Part shown: one piece after another, positions 34,901 to 46,399 of the stretch | How positions within the stretch are numbered: the stretch's first letter is position 1 | Layout: each line of letters opens with the position of its first letter | Assembly: GCA_019096065.1 (NCBI GenBank) | Contig: JAGUCH010000003.1 | Location: 4,278,001 to 4,342,000 of the forward strand | Origin: Paracyclopina nana | Lineage: Eukaryota > Arthropoda > Copepoda > Cyclopoida > Cyclopettidae | Reading direction: 5' to 3' | Length of the DNA: 64,000 nt | Program-made: the position numbers and the translations under genes | The notes under the pieces: model-generated | What the model saw: the letters and a program-made list of their open reading frames with translations, nothing else | What the model was told of the DNA's origin: nothing | Databases searched by the model: none

Positions 34901-37900
34901 CGGAAATAAGGCAGGAGGAAGTCTGCCACTTGCTCCTAAAACATGAATTAGTACAACCACTCGTGTTTTTTGCCATAGTATCGAAATGATTATTAAGTAC
35001 CTGAACAAAGTGAAATGCAAAGTAGGCGTCGCAGCCTTTGCCCATGAGATTGAAAGGGATCAAACGCAACAAAATGGCCCTTGCCTTAGCGCGAACGTCA
35101 ATGTTTCCCAAGAATGTCTTGATGGGACTATTCTTAACTTGCTGAGACACATCGATCATCTTTTCATTCATGGATTTAACAGTCTTTTTGACCTCCTAAT
35201 TGCAATTAAATATCACAATAACTATGTGTTTTGCTACTCTTAATGTCAAGATCAAGTAGTCAACTTACCAGGACCGAAGCAAACTTGTTGTCGAGTTTCT
35301 TGTTCAATGTGGCCTTGTCCTTGTCCATGACTCCTTTCAAGTCCTCAATCTCGTCTCGCACAGCAGATTTAATCTGGATGAAGAGCATCCTCAGGCAATG
35401 ATCGAGGTAATCCTTCGTCACAAGTGAGTTGCCGGCTAGATTTGGTGGCTCCTAAATGTTAATGAAGGTCAATGTGTAAGTACTGAAGATTGAAGCAATA
35501 AAGCAAACTCAAGAATATTACCTGGCTCAAAACCTCTTCGTCCTCGCGAGCTAGTGGACGTCGAACGCTCCTGGTTTGAAGCGACGTGGATGGTTGCTGC
35601 GCCGTGAATGTTGGCTACATTATATGAATGATGAATAAATGATGTTGTGTTTATTTCAATATCAAAGTGTGCGGAAGACTTAAAAAAACTTACCAAGGTT
35701 GATGATCCTTGAGTTGCCACAACGCCACTAGTTGAGGGCTCCGACGACTGCAAATAAGTGAGCATATTAAGGTTACTCATAAACTCTAATCAATAACTTT
35801 AAAGATGAAACCAAAAAGTAACTTTTAAATTGCGACATAGATATGCTTACTTCTAAAACCAACGAGCCTGTGGAAGTCACATTGAAAGTAACGTTGAGGT
35901 CGTCAACGTTTTTGCCTCGAGAGACGTCAAGCAAAAGTTGATTAGGATTATCCATAAGAAAGGTAACATTACTGCCTTCTCGAGCATCAAAGATGTTACT
36001 TGTGACATCCTGTGACTCCTCCTGAACGAAGCCAGTATCAAGAGATGATGGCGTGACATTTTCAGAGGATGCAATGTTGGTGGCTCTACTAGTGCTTGCC
36101 ACATTCAGCATCTCTTCAAAAGTCGTCAATCCAGCAGAAGAGCTCCTTTGGAACGACTCGATCTCTTCTTGAGTGGCAATGAAACTTGCAGCCTTCGATG
36201 TTGACGCCATTGCCTGCTCTTCTGCCTCTTTTGCTGCCCTTTCGGCACGATCCTGTGCGGCCTTCTTCAACGTTTCTTCAAATGCTCTTTCAGCAGCCTC
36301 ATGTGCTTTTGCCTTTGCCTCGGCTTGTTCTCGAGCGGCCCTAAGAGCTATTTCATGAGTCAAAGAGGCTTGCTCTTTGGCCTTCTCTTCTGCCTGTTGA
36401 CGAGCAATCAGTAAAGCTCTTTTCCTGGCGATGGCTTCCTCTTCACTCTTCCTACAAGCTTCTCGTAGTCGCTCTTGCAAAGCTTCCTGCATAGCAGCTG
36501 CTGCTGCTGCTTCCTCGTCCTCAACGTTCTTCTTGTTCTTCTTTCCAGGTGAAGACGCTGCAGAGGATTGTACCGAGTCTCGCAACTTCCTCTTGCTGCC
36601 AACAACTCCTTGCGTCGTCGTGAGAATGGCAATGCCATCGTCGATGTTTTCATCCGTGTCAATTGGCATCGGCTTGCTCTTGGCTTCTCTTCTTGTCTGA
36701 ACCCTGACGGATCTCATCTCAAATCCACTCCTCTGGCGCCGTTCGTACAGGAAGTCCTTCATATACTTCTCCAGCCAATTCTCCACCATTTCGTCGTAGG
36801 TCCTCTTACGATCTTCGTCAGCAGCAGCCTCAATCTCATTGTTGAGCTCCCTGATTGTCCCCGTCAGTCGGAATTGCTCGACGCCTGCAAAATGACAGTT
36901 TCTCAGTATAGGTAAATGTCAAGATATTAGCTGAGATCAATTAGCATATACCTTGCTCGACGCGGCAGAAGACGAATGCCTCCACTCGTCCATTTTCGGT
37001 GTGCAACATGAATGGTCTTCTTCGGCCGTCAAAGTAGAGTCGCCGAGTCGAGACACCGCCGTAATATTGGTCCAAAGTCTTGCCTTCTGGCGAGGTCCAT
37101 GTCGAGGTGACGTAGGAAAAGACGGGCGATTGACTCAAGCAGGCTATTATGACCCTGTCGTACACACCAGGAGCCTTCTTTTCGGTCGATTGCGACATTT
37201 TGCACTCGATTCTCAAAATAATTTGACTCTTCGCCGGCGAATTTTTAACCGTCTGCGATTTGGCGGATTTTTCAGCCGCTCAAATATTAAATTTAATATA
37301 TTTTTAACGGTTCTTCATTGATACATAATTTTTGACTTGACAAGTCAAGGTAATGGCAATATTAAAGTAGTATACCTTTAACTTATGATGTCTTCGCTGC
37401 AGCTTCCCGCTTCACAAATTGACTATATTAAACTTGACTTGCCAAGTCAATGTCAAGGTGAAAATAATATAGACAGCTGAATGTTTACTGTTTGTTTATG
37501 TAACTGCTTCTAACATCACTAATGCACTTGAAAAGTAAATTGTGTTTCTATGCATTTCAGATTTCCGTTTGGATTGTCGTCAGACTAGTGGTTTCCGCTC
37601 GTCATTCAAATGAAAATTGCAAATCGACGAGTCCGCCATGCCGAAGGCAAAGCAAAAAACTAAGGGAGCACCAGGAGCGAAGAGCATGAGAACTCTGCGA
37701 CAATGGCAGCCGGTGAACAGGAGGCGAACGGCTCGAATGCTCAAGAAGATCAACATGACGTTGAACGTGATCAAGCAATCCGTGTCTACTGAGGTTCAAG
37801 TGCTGACTCAAATCGACAATATTCGAACTCGTCGCAGGTAAAAACCTAGTCACGCAAGATTTAGGCGATAACTACATGTAAACTTAATGCATCATTCGTC

Positions 37901-40900
37901 CTCTTTCAGTACTGAAGGCTTGAATGAAGTCCCTGAACGGATCGCCAAGCTTCATGCTCAAGAAAATGAGCTTTTGGAGTGCCGCAAGCAGATTGCCGCT
38001 GCCTTGGAGAATGAGTTTAACTCAGATATAGAGAGTGACGACTCAGATGTGATTGTCGTCAAGCAGCAGTTGCCTATTTCTCGCAGCATTTCAGTCCTTG
38101 ATGTCATGCGTGTTCCATCCGCAAGCTCAACGCAATCTATTCTCGAGATGGACTTGGCGCAACCTCTGCCGATGACCAATGACTTGCCAGATCAAGCAGT
38201 AGCCGAGGAATCCGATGATTCTGAAACTCGTTCGGTCATCCCCGAGCTTGAGAATTCTACTGAAATGTTGGAGCCTCTACGCACTGACATTTTACATGTC
38301 AAGGCAAAGCTGGTCGACACACTGTCTTCTTCGAGTTGTGATGAGACTTACTATGATGTCAACAATAGCTCAATGAACGAATTCATCACAATGGAAGATG
38401 AGTTGACCTTCTTGCCAAGTCAAGGCGTTGTGTCTAACGAAGACATCATCAACGACGAAATTCAAAGCCAGCGTGAGGCCAATCAAGTTCAAGATGCCAG
38501 CCTTTTCCCACGTGGCGACGATGGTGAAGAGTTGCCGCCCGAAGTTTTGGCTGAAATGTTTGAAAACATTGATCTGGATCCTAATGTTGACGAGTTCGCA
38601 ATTGGGCTACCAGAGGAGCAAGTCGAAGTGGACAGTCAAAGCCTTGCTGCGCCTGGAAATCGTGTCAACTATGAGCATTTCAAGGACATGGCGAGGCAAG
38701 AGCAACGTTTGGATGAGCAAGAAGAAAAGAACAAATTGTTCTTTGAACTCTTTGATGCTGTTGCTGTTGACGGATACGTGACAAGGCGAGCAAGCAAAAA
38801 CTTCTTCAACTTGTTTAGGGCATTTATGAGCGACCGCAATCTGTCCTGCTATGAAACTTGCAGGAGGAGATACTCAATTGGCACTCCACCTGTTGTAATG
38901 CACTACGAGTTCAAGAACCTTTTCACTGATGAAATTGTGCGAACTTCTGGCGAGACTTTCCCAAGAAAGAAGTTTCCGCGGGACACTTGGTTGAAAATCA
39001 GCGAATACGCTACTTGCGACATCCAAGACATCTGGAATCATTCCAAAGATTGCCATCTTCACATTTACCAGTACGTGCAAAGTCGAAGACTAGTCTTGTT
39101 TATGGATGGACTCCCTCTATCAAAGTCTGGCGATGAGCAACTGAATGTGGTGAGCGTGCGCATTCCACCTTGCCGCAACATTTACGTCTTGGCTATGCAC
39201 ATTTATCGAAAGGAGTCTGGCTTGACTCCCAACAGGATCATCCAAGGAATCATTCGCGACTTTAAGTACTACAAGTTTGAGATCCGCCAATTCATTGGTG
39301 ACGCACCAGTGCGCAGCAAGATCCGAGGCATCAAGCTTCACAGTGGCACTTACAGTTGCGAGTTTTGCTTTGCGAAAGGTGAAAGATGCGAGCGCAAACA
39401 AGTGTTTGCTGCCAGCACGTTTGAAGAGGAAAAGAGGACCAGCTTCTGGTATCACGACATGGCAATCCAAGTGGATCGACATGGAACGGCCTACTTCAAA
39501 GCAGAAGAATTAAGGGGTATGACTGCTGGCACACCATTGTGCTTGATGCCTCAGTTCGAGCAAATGAAGCAGTTCCTATTGGAACCAATGCACAATTTCT
39601 CAGGCTGCATTAAACAATTCATCCGCTTGATGCTTCAATTGCCTAAGACTCCTCAGAAGAACTTTACTGCTCGACAGCAGAAAATCTTGCGCAAGTTCGA
39701 CAAACGCTGGCAGAGCATCAAGCTCCCCAGGGAGTTTAACAGGAGATCGAGGTCATTGTCTGGATGCTTCGTGTTCTTTAAAAGTCAAGAACTAATCTCC
39801 ATGGCCATCGCTGCTCCTTTCGCCTTTGCTGAGTGCTTCGAAGATCAGCTTGACCAGCCAGCAAGAGCTTGTTGGCTTCAGTTCTGCATGATCATGAGAG
39901 CGTGCTGCATGGATGATCAAGCTTTGTGGATGAACGATGTCACCAACAACTTGGAAATGTCATCAAGGCAAACCTACCAAAAGTTTGAGAACGTATTTGG
40001 CCTTGCAAACTGCAGTTGGAATATCCATAACTACTTCAGCCATGCCTACTCCACTCGTCTCATCTCTAGATATCCTGCGCTCAGTGCCTTGGGATTTGAG
40101 TCGGACTTCAACGTCCTCAAGAAGTGGCTCCAGGCTAATACGCCAAGCTTTGCTAAGCAGGTGATTGAAAAAATCTTCCGTGGAAATGCCATGAACCATC
40201 AATGCCAAAACATCGTTCGATTCAATCACTTTGATGCAACAAGGTATTGCGACAACCTGTGCTATACAAGCAACCAAAACTTCTACAAGATCGTTGACAT
40301 CAAGTCGACCACCTATGTTGTCCATCCCATCAATACTCGCCCCTTCAAATGCATTGATACGCCCCGTATTGACTGGTTTGTCAATGGCATCATGCTGTAC
40401 CAAGGTTTAGGCGAGGAAACGCTCACCATTGACAAGAAAGATGTGACTGCCAAGGCTGTAATTGACGGCAGGTACATCCTGTCGATCCCATTTGATGCTA
40501 TGTTTATCTAAGATATGCAGCTGCCAATATTGAGAAGTAATGTCGATATTCATGTGATTCTAATTTTGATTCAGGCCATCCAGCGATGGACCTTTTTTCC
40601 CACTAAGGTGCAATGAGTGAATTATTCTAGTGTATTGCTTTTGCAATAAAAGTCGACATAATAATGTGTTAAAAACTAATCCAATTGCTAAGTCTACTAA
40701 TTCATTTCTCAGATGTCCGTTGTTGCTCGAGTACAGCAAAACTCATATATTTTCATTTCTCAAGTTTTTTTACTTGTCATCTATTGAAAATTGAGACACC
40801 ATTGACGTATTTAGCTATCATTAATTAAATCAACATCCCATGCTAATTGAGTTGACGGTTCATTGAATCTCCTTGAAGTTGGCGGTAAACTACAGATTTC

Positions 40901-42565
40901 TTTCCATTTTAAGTACCTGGCCAGGTTAGATTCCAAGTCGCCGTCATCGTGATAGCCATTTCACGGAAAACTGAAATTAAAGTCAAGATTAACGAATGGT
41001 TCTTGCAATGTATCTACTTATTGTTCTTGGAAGGATGAGTTTGCCGAAATCAAGGAGATCATTACGTAATCAACATTAAGAATAAGAGATCTTGAGATAT
41101 CATCTTGTTTATTTCTAAAGTTTCTTGGAAGAAATCTAAAAAATGTTTCAAGTCGAAAACAAGGAGTTTCCTTTGGAGATCGAGGTACAGAATTGACCGA
41201 TTTATTTTGGTGGGGTACAAATGTCTAGGAATGCAGCGGTTTCAGTTCAATCTTTAAAATGCGGGCTTGCCGTAATTTATTGCGACAATTATGTCCGCAA
41301 AAATGGAAAATTACACCGTTCTTGGCAATTTTTGAGTGAGCCCCGAAGCGATTAACCTATGTACTGTTTTGTACATGATCGAATCATCTCATTACGATCC
41401 AACAGAATTTTGGATGAAGAAGCTGATTTGCACATATACTTTACTACCTTTTTTGTCGAGAGCGCAGCGGGTGACCAGACGATTGGGCGCTCTCACCCAA
41501 ATTCTCCAAGCCCAGATGCATTCCTTTTTTTAATTAGCTAATTTATAATGTTCTGTTGAGCAGCAAAGTTTTACACGACGTTGCCTCGGGCCCAGCGATC
41601 TTATCTGTTATATCTCGATGATTTGAGGCCCGCCGCGAGCATGAAATTGTTGATTGGAACACAGCAGTCTGTTGTCTACCAACTACAAAATATCTCTCCA
41701 GTTGAAAAGGGATGGTTTAATGGGCATGCCCGACATGAAAACCTGTCAAGACTGACATGTTCTCTCCACCAACTTTTTTTTACAATAAATATCACTACTA
41801 TAAATATGTTTGCAGGTAAACTCGGAGCTTTGGAGCACGGTCTCTGTACCCGAGTGGCCAAAGAGCAATGCAATTGTGGCTTTGATTGAGTGGCTGCCAC
41901 ATCTCACCAAGACGACAATGCCTGCCATTTTGAGGAAAAAATTGACTGCATCTTTCAAAGATCAGCCACTACGTTCAAACTCTGACGAGCTTGCCAGCTT
42001 GGAAAGAAGCGATTTGGAGCTCTTGGTCCAGTGGAGTGACATGATAATATTTGATTATCTCACGGGAAACTACGACCGAGTCGCGAGCATGCAGGTATAC
42101 TTATGCTACATATGGCTATAATAGTACACGTTGCTCTATACGAATTCTTTTCATGTCCAGGATGGAGCTGACAAAGAAGGCAAGACAGCCATTATGAGAG
42201 AAACGATTCACAATTTGGCATTGTCCGAAGAAACCGGTTCCTTGTGGTTTCTTGACAATGAATCGGCATTTCTCGACGCTTACTCACTCTTGTACGACAA
42301 GGGATCTGATGATAATGGGTTGCGGTTTCAGGCGTTCCACGAGCGGATGCTGCGTACGATGTGTGTCTTTAGAAAGACCACTGTGCAAAGGCTGTTTGCG
42401 CTGAAGAATAGCCCCTGTCCTGATCAACTCTTGCTGGAGTTTGTCAACCAGAACGAGCCACTGTTCGACAAGTTGCCCAAAATCCATCCCAATTCGGTCT
42501 TCCGGGAGCACTTTAGTCAACGACTCGGCCAAGCTTGGTCTTGGATTGAACAGTGCCATAAGTAA
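31968..42565 (+). CDS. fj: Four-jointed homologue (Golgi cadherin kinase)
   Basis: Proposed exons are 31968-31970 (start codon only), 32028-32570, 41816-42094 and 42161-42565, giving 409 aa in frame. Four-jointed phosphorylates Ser in the cadherin repeats of Fat and Dachsous in the Golgi and so sets planar polarity and growth. The protein has a short cytoplasmic tail, a type II membrane anchor (LLSIAALALTSILLI, about residues 31-45), WLHCGREKNRLIHFKDGSQACARFR, QGEVMAFHLARLL, WLPHL, LVQWSDMIIFDYLTGNYDRV and WFLDNES, matching Fj/FJX1 blocks including the catalytic DNE. The start codon is the last three bases of exon 1 (ATG then GTAAAC). If that is wrong, the ATG at MTTRRKL in exon 2 is the alternative. 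Intron 2 is 9245 bp because transposon B sits in it. All other introns here are near 60 bp. Confidence 0.85.
33504..37198 (-). CDS. Second (accessory) protein of transposon B, unknown function
   Basis: Eleven exons join in frame for 958 aa: 37198-36952, 36884-35851, 35747-35694, 35614-35522, 35451-35269, 35195-35001, 34935-34796, 34700-34172, 34091-33861, 33795-33727, 33605-33504. Order of parts: an N-terminal domain with VYDRVIIACL; the block RELNNEIEAAADEDRK...VENWLEKYMKDFLYERR; a long Ala/Glu/Lys/Arg coiled coil (about residues 150-270); Ser/Thr-rich stretches; a second coiled coil; a helical domain from RLIPFNLMGKG through DFLLPYFRG to FGKNPNSLKNLF; and an acidic C-terminus. The first intron (phase 1, after the N-terminal domain) and the intron in FG-x-x-PN (phase 2) match those of the element A protein. 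The function is unknown. Self-association through the coiled coils and DNA binding are plausible inferences. Confidence 0.78.
37199..37637. promoter_or_regulatory. Central bidirectional promoter of element B with twin 17 bp palindromes
   Basis: 439 bp lie between the divergent start codons. The palindrome TTGACTTG-N-CAAGTCAA occurs twice, at 37332-37348 (centre A) and 37434-37450 (centre C), 102 bp apart. Half-sites recur near the element ends: TTGACTTG at 32966-32973, CAAGTCAA at 33062-33069 and CAAGTCGA at 41149-41156. A protein that binds both the promoter and the subterminal regions would fit, as TnpA of maize Spm does. Confidence 0.65.
37638..40511 (+). CDS. EnSpm/CACTA-like transposase of element B
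   Basis: Two exons (37638-37837 and 37910-40511), with a 72 bp intron, give 933 aa without interruption. The first ATG in frame is at 37638 (MPKAKQK). The basic N-terminus is followed by an acidic region and then the transposase core: MDGLPLSKSGDEQ, GDAPVRSKIRGIKLHSGTYSCEFC, EPMHNFSGCIKQF (the D-x-MH block, here E-P-MH), PREFNRRSRSLS, FFKSQELISMAI, and HNYFSHAYSTR. The same blocks in the same order are found in the element A transposase, with low overall identity. The length difference (933 against 1179) lies mainly in the acidic N-terminal region, which in A is a separate long exon. Confidence 0.8.
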
Positions 42566-42881
42566 CTGACAATGCAACTCAACATACGATTATTCATTCT
42601 GATGACGCGTGCTTTACAAATAAATCATATTTATTAATAATACGTGGTGTATGATTGGGCAAGAAAATGGTCAAATACTTTCAATTTTCATGCGATATAG
42701 GTTGTTACGACTAACAGTTGTTGTTCAACATGGCACCGTTGTTTTGCGTTCACCAAGAAAGGTTATGAGGGAAGATTAGAACTCAAAGTTGATACGTACG
42801 CGAGTGTATATATGAACTGTGTGCAAGAGATCATTGTCTAACTTGAAAGAGTGTTGCTGTCATGACTGTGCTGTAGTAAGA
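42566..42881. other. Short convergent intergenic region (fj / LIN7)
   Basis: 316 bp separate two converging stop codons. AATAAATC at about 42619 is a likely fj polyadenylation signal. No other feature was seen. Confidence 0.4.
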
Positions 42882-43665
42882 CTAGGTGTAAATTTGCCTC
42901 CTCCGAGCCTGTCTCTGTTTATCGAAACGCATCTCCATTTCTTCCAACACTTTAGGCGTGTAGCGTACAACGAGTTTCACAGATCCTATGGCGGCCTTCA
43001 GCAGCTCCACTGCTTTCTCGTGATGTTCACCCTCCACTGACACACCGTTGACTGACAAGAGCTGATCTCCCCTCTTGAGTCCACCAACACGATCAGCAAC
43101 TCCACCTGGCAACAAAAAGTAATTGCACATTGAGGAAAATGGGGGTTACCGGCAATTACCTGGAATTATTCTAGAGATGTAAATGGGAGAGTTTTGCTCC
43201 TTGCCACCCATGACATTGAATCCGAGACCCTCTTCAGTTTTGGGCAATTCGACTACTCTAGGATGGGCATGCCCTTCACTCGCAGCAAATGCTGCAACGG
43301 TAGCCTATAGAAAATGAGCTGAGATAAGCAATAGGCACGAATCTTTTTCTACGCATTACCTTGGCAGTGGCTGAAGCTCTGATCTCTGGATTGCCTTGAA
43401 CGTCCACAGTTTCGTACACATGCTCGTACACCTCTCTGACGGCATTGAGGAATTCAGATTGGAGGACTTTTTGAAGAGCAGCAAGCTTGGTGGCAGGAAC
43501 CTCTCCGCAATATTTGCTTTTTTGCAGCTTTTCCAACAACTCACACGCTCGTTTTACGTCTGCAAATGTCAAAAAAATTTGCAATACAAACGGATCGTTA
43601 ATTCTAGGTTGTCACTTACCTCTAGACAGAGTGAGCGTCTCAGGACTCATGTCATGCTCTGCCAT
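42882..43665 (-). CDS. lin-7: LIN7/Veli scaffold protein
   Basis: Four exons (43665-43620, 43559-43360, 43304-43160, 43105-42882), with introns of 60, 55 and 54 bp, give 204 aa. An L27 domain covers about residues 15-68 ([31 protein letters not shown]). It is followed by the very conserved [22 protein letters not shown] and a PDZ domain (about 93-175) with the GLGF carboxylate loop in [11 protein letters not shown] and the segment [24 protein letters not shown]7 pairs with CASK/LIN-2 and Stardust/PALS1 to place receptors and channels at basolateral membranes and synapses. The match is close over the full length, so this is a confident orthologue. Confidence 0.96.
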
Positions 43666-44420
43666 TTTGATGTAGTGTTGGGAAAGTTCAGATCTTGGAG
43701 ACACTACTAGCAGAAATACTCTCAAGAAGAAGAAGCAACAAATCGATCAATGTTTTGTCTAATTTTGTTGGCTGACAGCCTTCTAGCTTACTTGATGTGG
43801 CACTCTTTCTTACCTATTTTCAAGCATGTCAGTGGGATGAAAGTTTCTGCAGTATTGATCCATCAAAGTACGACCCCAAAACAGTGACAGAAGCTAGCAA
43901 GACTTCAGAAATAAAGAAACGTTCCATTTTATTGTTTTTATGGCTGCAAATTTTACTTTGTGCCATGTTGACGAGGAATATTGTTATGACATTATTTTTT
44001 TGTCGGCAAATTTGTTACGATACGAGCAACCTTTTTTATTGCTTGATTCGTGCATTGTAGTGAATATTTTGTATGAAAAAGAGAAAATCAGGGCAAATGA
44101 AATTTCTATTTTCCAGCAGCGCAATTTATGCTTTCTTGTTTCACTTTTTTATTATAGTTACGAGCGCAACTCTGGTAGAGAGTTCCCATGACATTAGTGG
44201 CTTGACTCTCTTTTTGGTCCTTCAGTGCTGCACAGAATAACATTAGTGACAAAAGCAGCCGTTGCAGCCTAGTAAAAACTTAGCCCAGGGCGATTCTGTC
44301 TGGATCATCTGCAAAGTCGGTCGGTCAGGCCGAGTCCATCAAACTTTGGCCGACGACTGGAGGCTGCTGAATCGGCGGGAGAAAGAATTTGAGCGGAGTG
44401 AAAAATGAAAGTTGGGTGAA
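43666..44420. other. Divergent intergenic region (LIN7 / Polycomb-like)
   Basis: 755 bp between the diverging starts of LIN7 and the Polycomb-like gene, so both promoters should lie here. The last 150 bp before 44421 are GC-richer. An ATG at 44405 opens a four-codon upstream frame (ending TGA at 44417) just before the Polycomb-like start and could dampen its translation. Confidence 0.45.
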
Positions 44421-46045
44421 ATGTTCAACGAAGGCGAGGACGTCCTCATGAGGGGCTCGGACGGCCTCCTCTACCTTGGCGTCCTCGTTGAGATCGACGA
44501 GGACGAGGCCAGCCCCTACCTTATCCGTTTTGGTGACGGCGGCGAGAAACGGGCAAAGTGTGGGGATTTGCGAAGACTGGGCGGCAGCGGGAGTGGCTCA
44601 AACTGGCCGGAACCCGAGCCCCCAGTTTCAGGCCCTCCCACGCCCCCTCCGCCCATTTTGGCCCCTTTCGATGGTATGGATGTGCCTTTTCATGTTCTCC
44701 AAGCTCGCAGAGAGCTTCCCTACGACTTCGACAGCCTCATCTGGGACGCGAACCACGAGAGAAATATCGACGAGAAGTATTGCTACTGTGGTGAATCTGG
44801 CAGCTGGTAAGTGGAAAAGTGCATTAATTTTGCACTAAGAAGTAAGGAGGAGAAGAAGTGCACTTCCTCGGCTGCTGCAACTGAGATTAAAAACATGTTT
44901 TTTGCAGGTACAAGAAAATGCTGCAATGCCAGCGTTGTCAGCAGTGGTTTCACCAGGAATGCATTCGTAATCCCAATGTGTCACAACTCCTCTTCGGCGA
45001 CAGGTTCTACGAGTTTGTCTGCACCCTGTGCACCGGAACTAGCGAGGAAGTGGTGCGACGGCTGCACATGGGCTGGGTCGATGCTCTGCACCTCATTCTC
45101 TTTAACTTAATTGTCACCAACCGCAAAGAGCACCACGACCTGGAAACAGCCATCATTCCTCTACTTAAGAAGAAGCTGAAGTATCTTCAGTCTCCGTCCT
45201 CGGTCCTCAATTCTAGTCGCATAGAGCCCAAGTATTTGGAGGCGCTCCTCAAGTCGAACAAGACCAGGTTCAAGTGTGGCTCTTCCTCGAAACGATCCAA
45301 GTTTTGGACTCTGATCAAAGTGGGGCCTCCCCTGGCGCCGCATCAAAAGTTCCAGTTCCACAACTACACTTCGGTGGTCGATGTCAACTTCAAGAAAACA
45401 GTTCAAAGCAAACCCACTATGAAGAAGTCGTCTCCGCAACAGCGAAGGCCGGCCTTGAAGCTGGCCAAGAGAGGAGGAGATGACTTCAATGGTGATAGCA
45501 GTGATGCCGGCTCCTTCGGCAGCCTCGATTCATTCATCCCTAGGCCGAAAAATTTCGCCGGCCGGAATAATCCTTTCAGAACAGAAATTGTGGCGGCTGA
45601 CTTTGCCACGACCTTCTTGAGGCCGTCTAAGCGAGATCGCAAGCGGCGGTGGTCTCCCCCGAGTTTGGGCAGTGCTGGATCAAGCCCTCATTCTTCCATA
45701 AGCTCCTTAAGCTCAAACAACGAAGTCATAGGCCCTTCGGCCTCAATTGCGCCTCCTCAGCAGCCACAACAACCTCCGGTAGTAATTCCCGTTGCGAAAA
45801 AGGTGGACGAGGACTGGAAAGTTGTCAAGGATCTCAAGTGGTCGATTAACTCGTATTTCGAGGCCAGTCACCGGATCGCCAGAGGTGAAAAGTTCCATGT
45901 GATTGCTAAGAGGTGCGAGCGAGTGGACGGTCAAGTTCAACATTTGATGGCTTGGGATCAGCCCATCACGAAGCCATTTTTGAGCCCACCGAAAAACTCC
46001 AAGCCGATTGTTCATAGCGACGATGACGAGCTGTCATCGTCGTGA
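44421..46045 (+). CDS. Pcl: Polycomb-like protein (PHF1/MTF2/PHF19 family), apparently lacking PHD1
   Basis: Exons 44421-44806 and 44908-46045 give 507 aa. Polycomb-like proteins recruit PRC2 to chromatin. An N-terminal Tudor domain (about residues 1-50: FNEGEDVLMRGSDGLLYLG) leads into a Pro/Gly linker. The segment YDFDSLIWDANH with PHD2 follows (CYCGESGSW, LQCQRCQQWFHQEC, FVCTLC; about 120-175), then the winged-helix-like extended domain (RRLHMGWVDALHLILFNL). The C-terminus has the chromo-like VIAKRCERVDGQVQHLMAWD. The usual first PHD finger between Tudor and PHD2 is not there. The linker at its place is proline-rich and the frame is continuous, so it is either lost in this lineage or encoded by an exon I did not find. 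The intron at 44807-44907 splits the PHD2 codon for Trp. Confidence 0.88.
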
Positions 46046-46399
46046 CAACCTACAAAACCAGATCGCAGATCTCATAAGAAAAATCGTTAACCAATTTTAT
46101 CAATTTGAAGACTGATATGATGCCGCTGAAAAACCCAATTATCCTACTTTTGGTTCCTTAGATCTTCCAATGTGCTGCTGCTTATGGCTGCTGAGATTCA
46201 TAAAAGTTTTTTGTGGTACGTACAAATGTACCTCTCAAACAAAGTTCAAGCGGCTATTATAACTGTTAGCTAATAGCAACACGACTGCCAAATCTAATTT
46301 TTAGCGAAGAAAAACTACCTGGATGTGTTCACAATAATTATCTGTAGAATGTGTAATTGCTATTCCTAGATTGAATAATTACTTATGCTAAAAATACTA
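46046..46399. other. Short convergent intergenic region
   Basis: 354 bp between the converging stops of the Polycomb-like and fucosyltransferase genes. It is AT-rich and nothing beyond possible polyadenylation signals was seen. Confidence 0.35.

Larger units (their letters stand above)
32905..41215 (+). mobile_element. Transposon B: second two-gene EnSpm/CACTA-like element, inside the fj intron
   Basis: The element is 8311 bp. The terminal inverted repeats share CCCCACCAAAATAAATCGG exactly (19 bp, left 32905-32923, right 41197-41215) and then continue as TCA after a one-base gap. The flanking dinucleotide is TA on both sides (32903-32904 and 41216-41217). The palindromic TGTA...TACA context means the ends could also be set four bases further out. 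It holds a transposase on the plus strand (37638-40511) and a divergent 11-exon gene on the minus strand (37198-33504). Both are intact. Size, gene layout and CCCCAC(C/T)AAA ends match transposon A, but nucleotide and protein identity is low, so these are two families of one group. Orientation is opposite to A. Confidence 0.88.

Noticed and set aside
42882-43665. PSMD9 (proteasome PDZ protein) as identity of this PDZ gene
   Set aside because: The L27 domain and the [16 protein letters not shown] segment are specific to LIN7.
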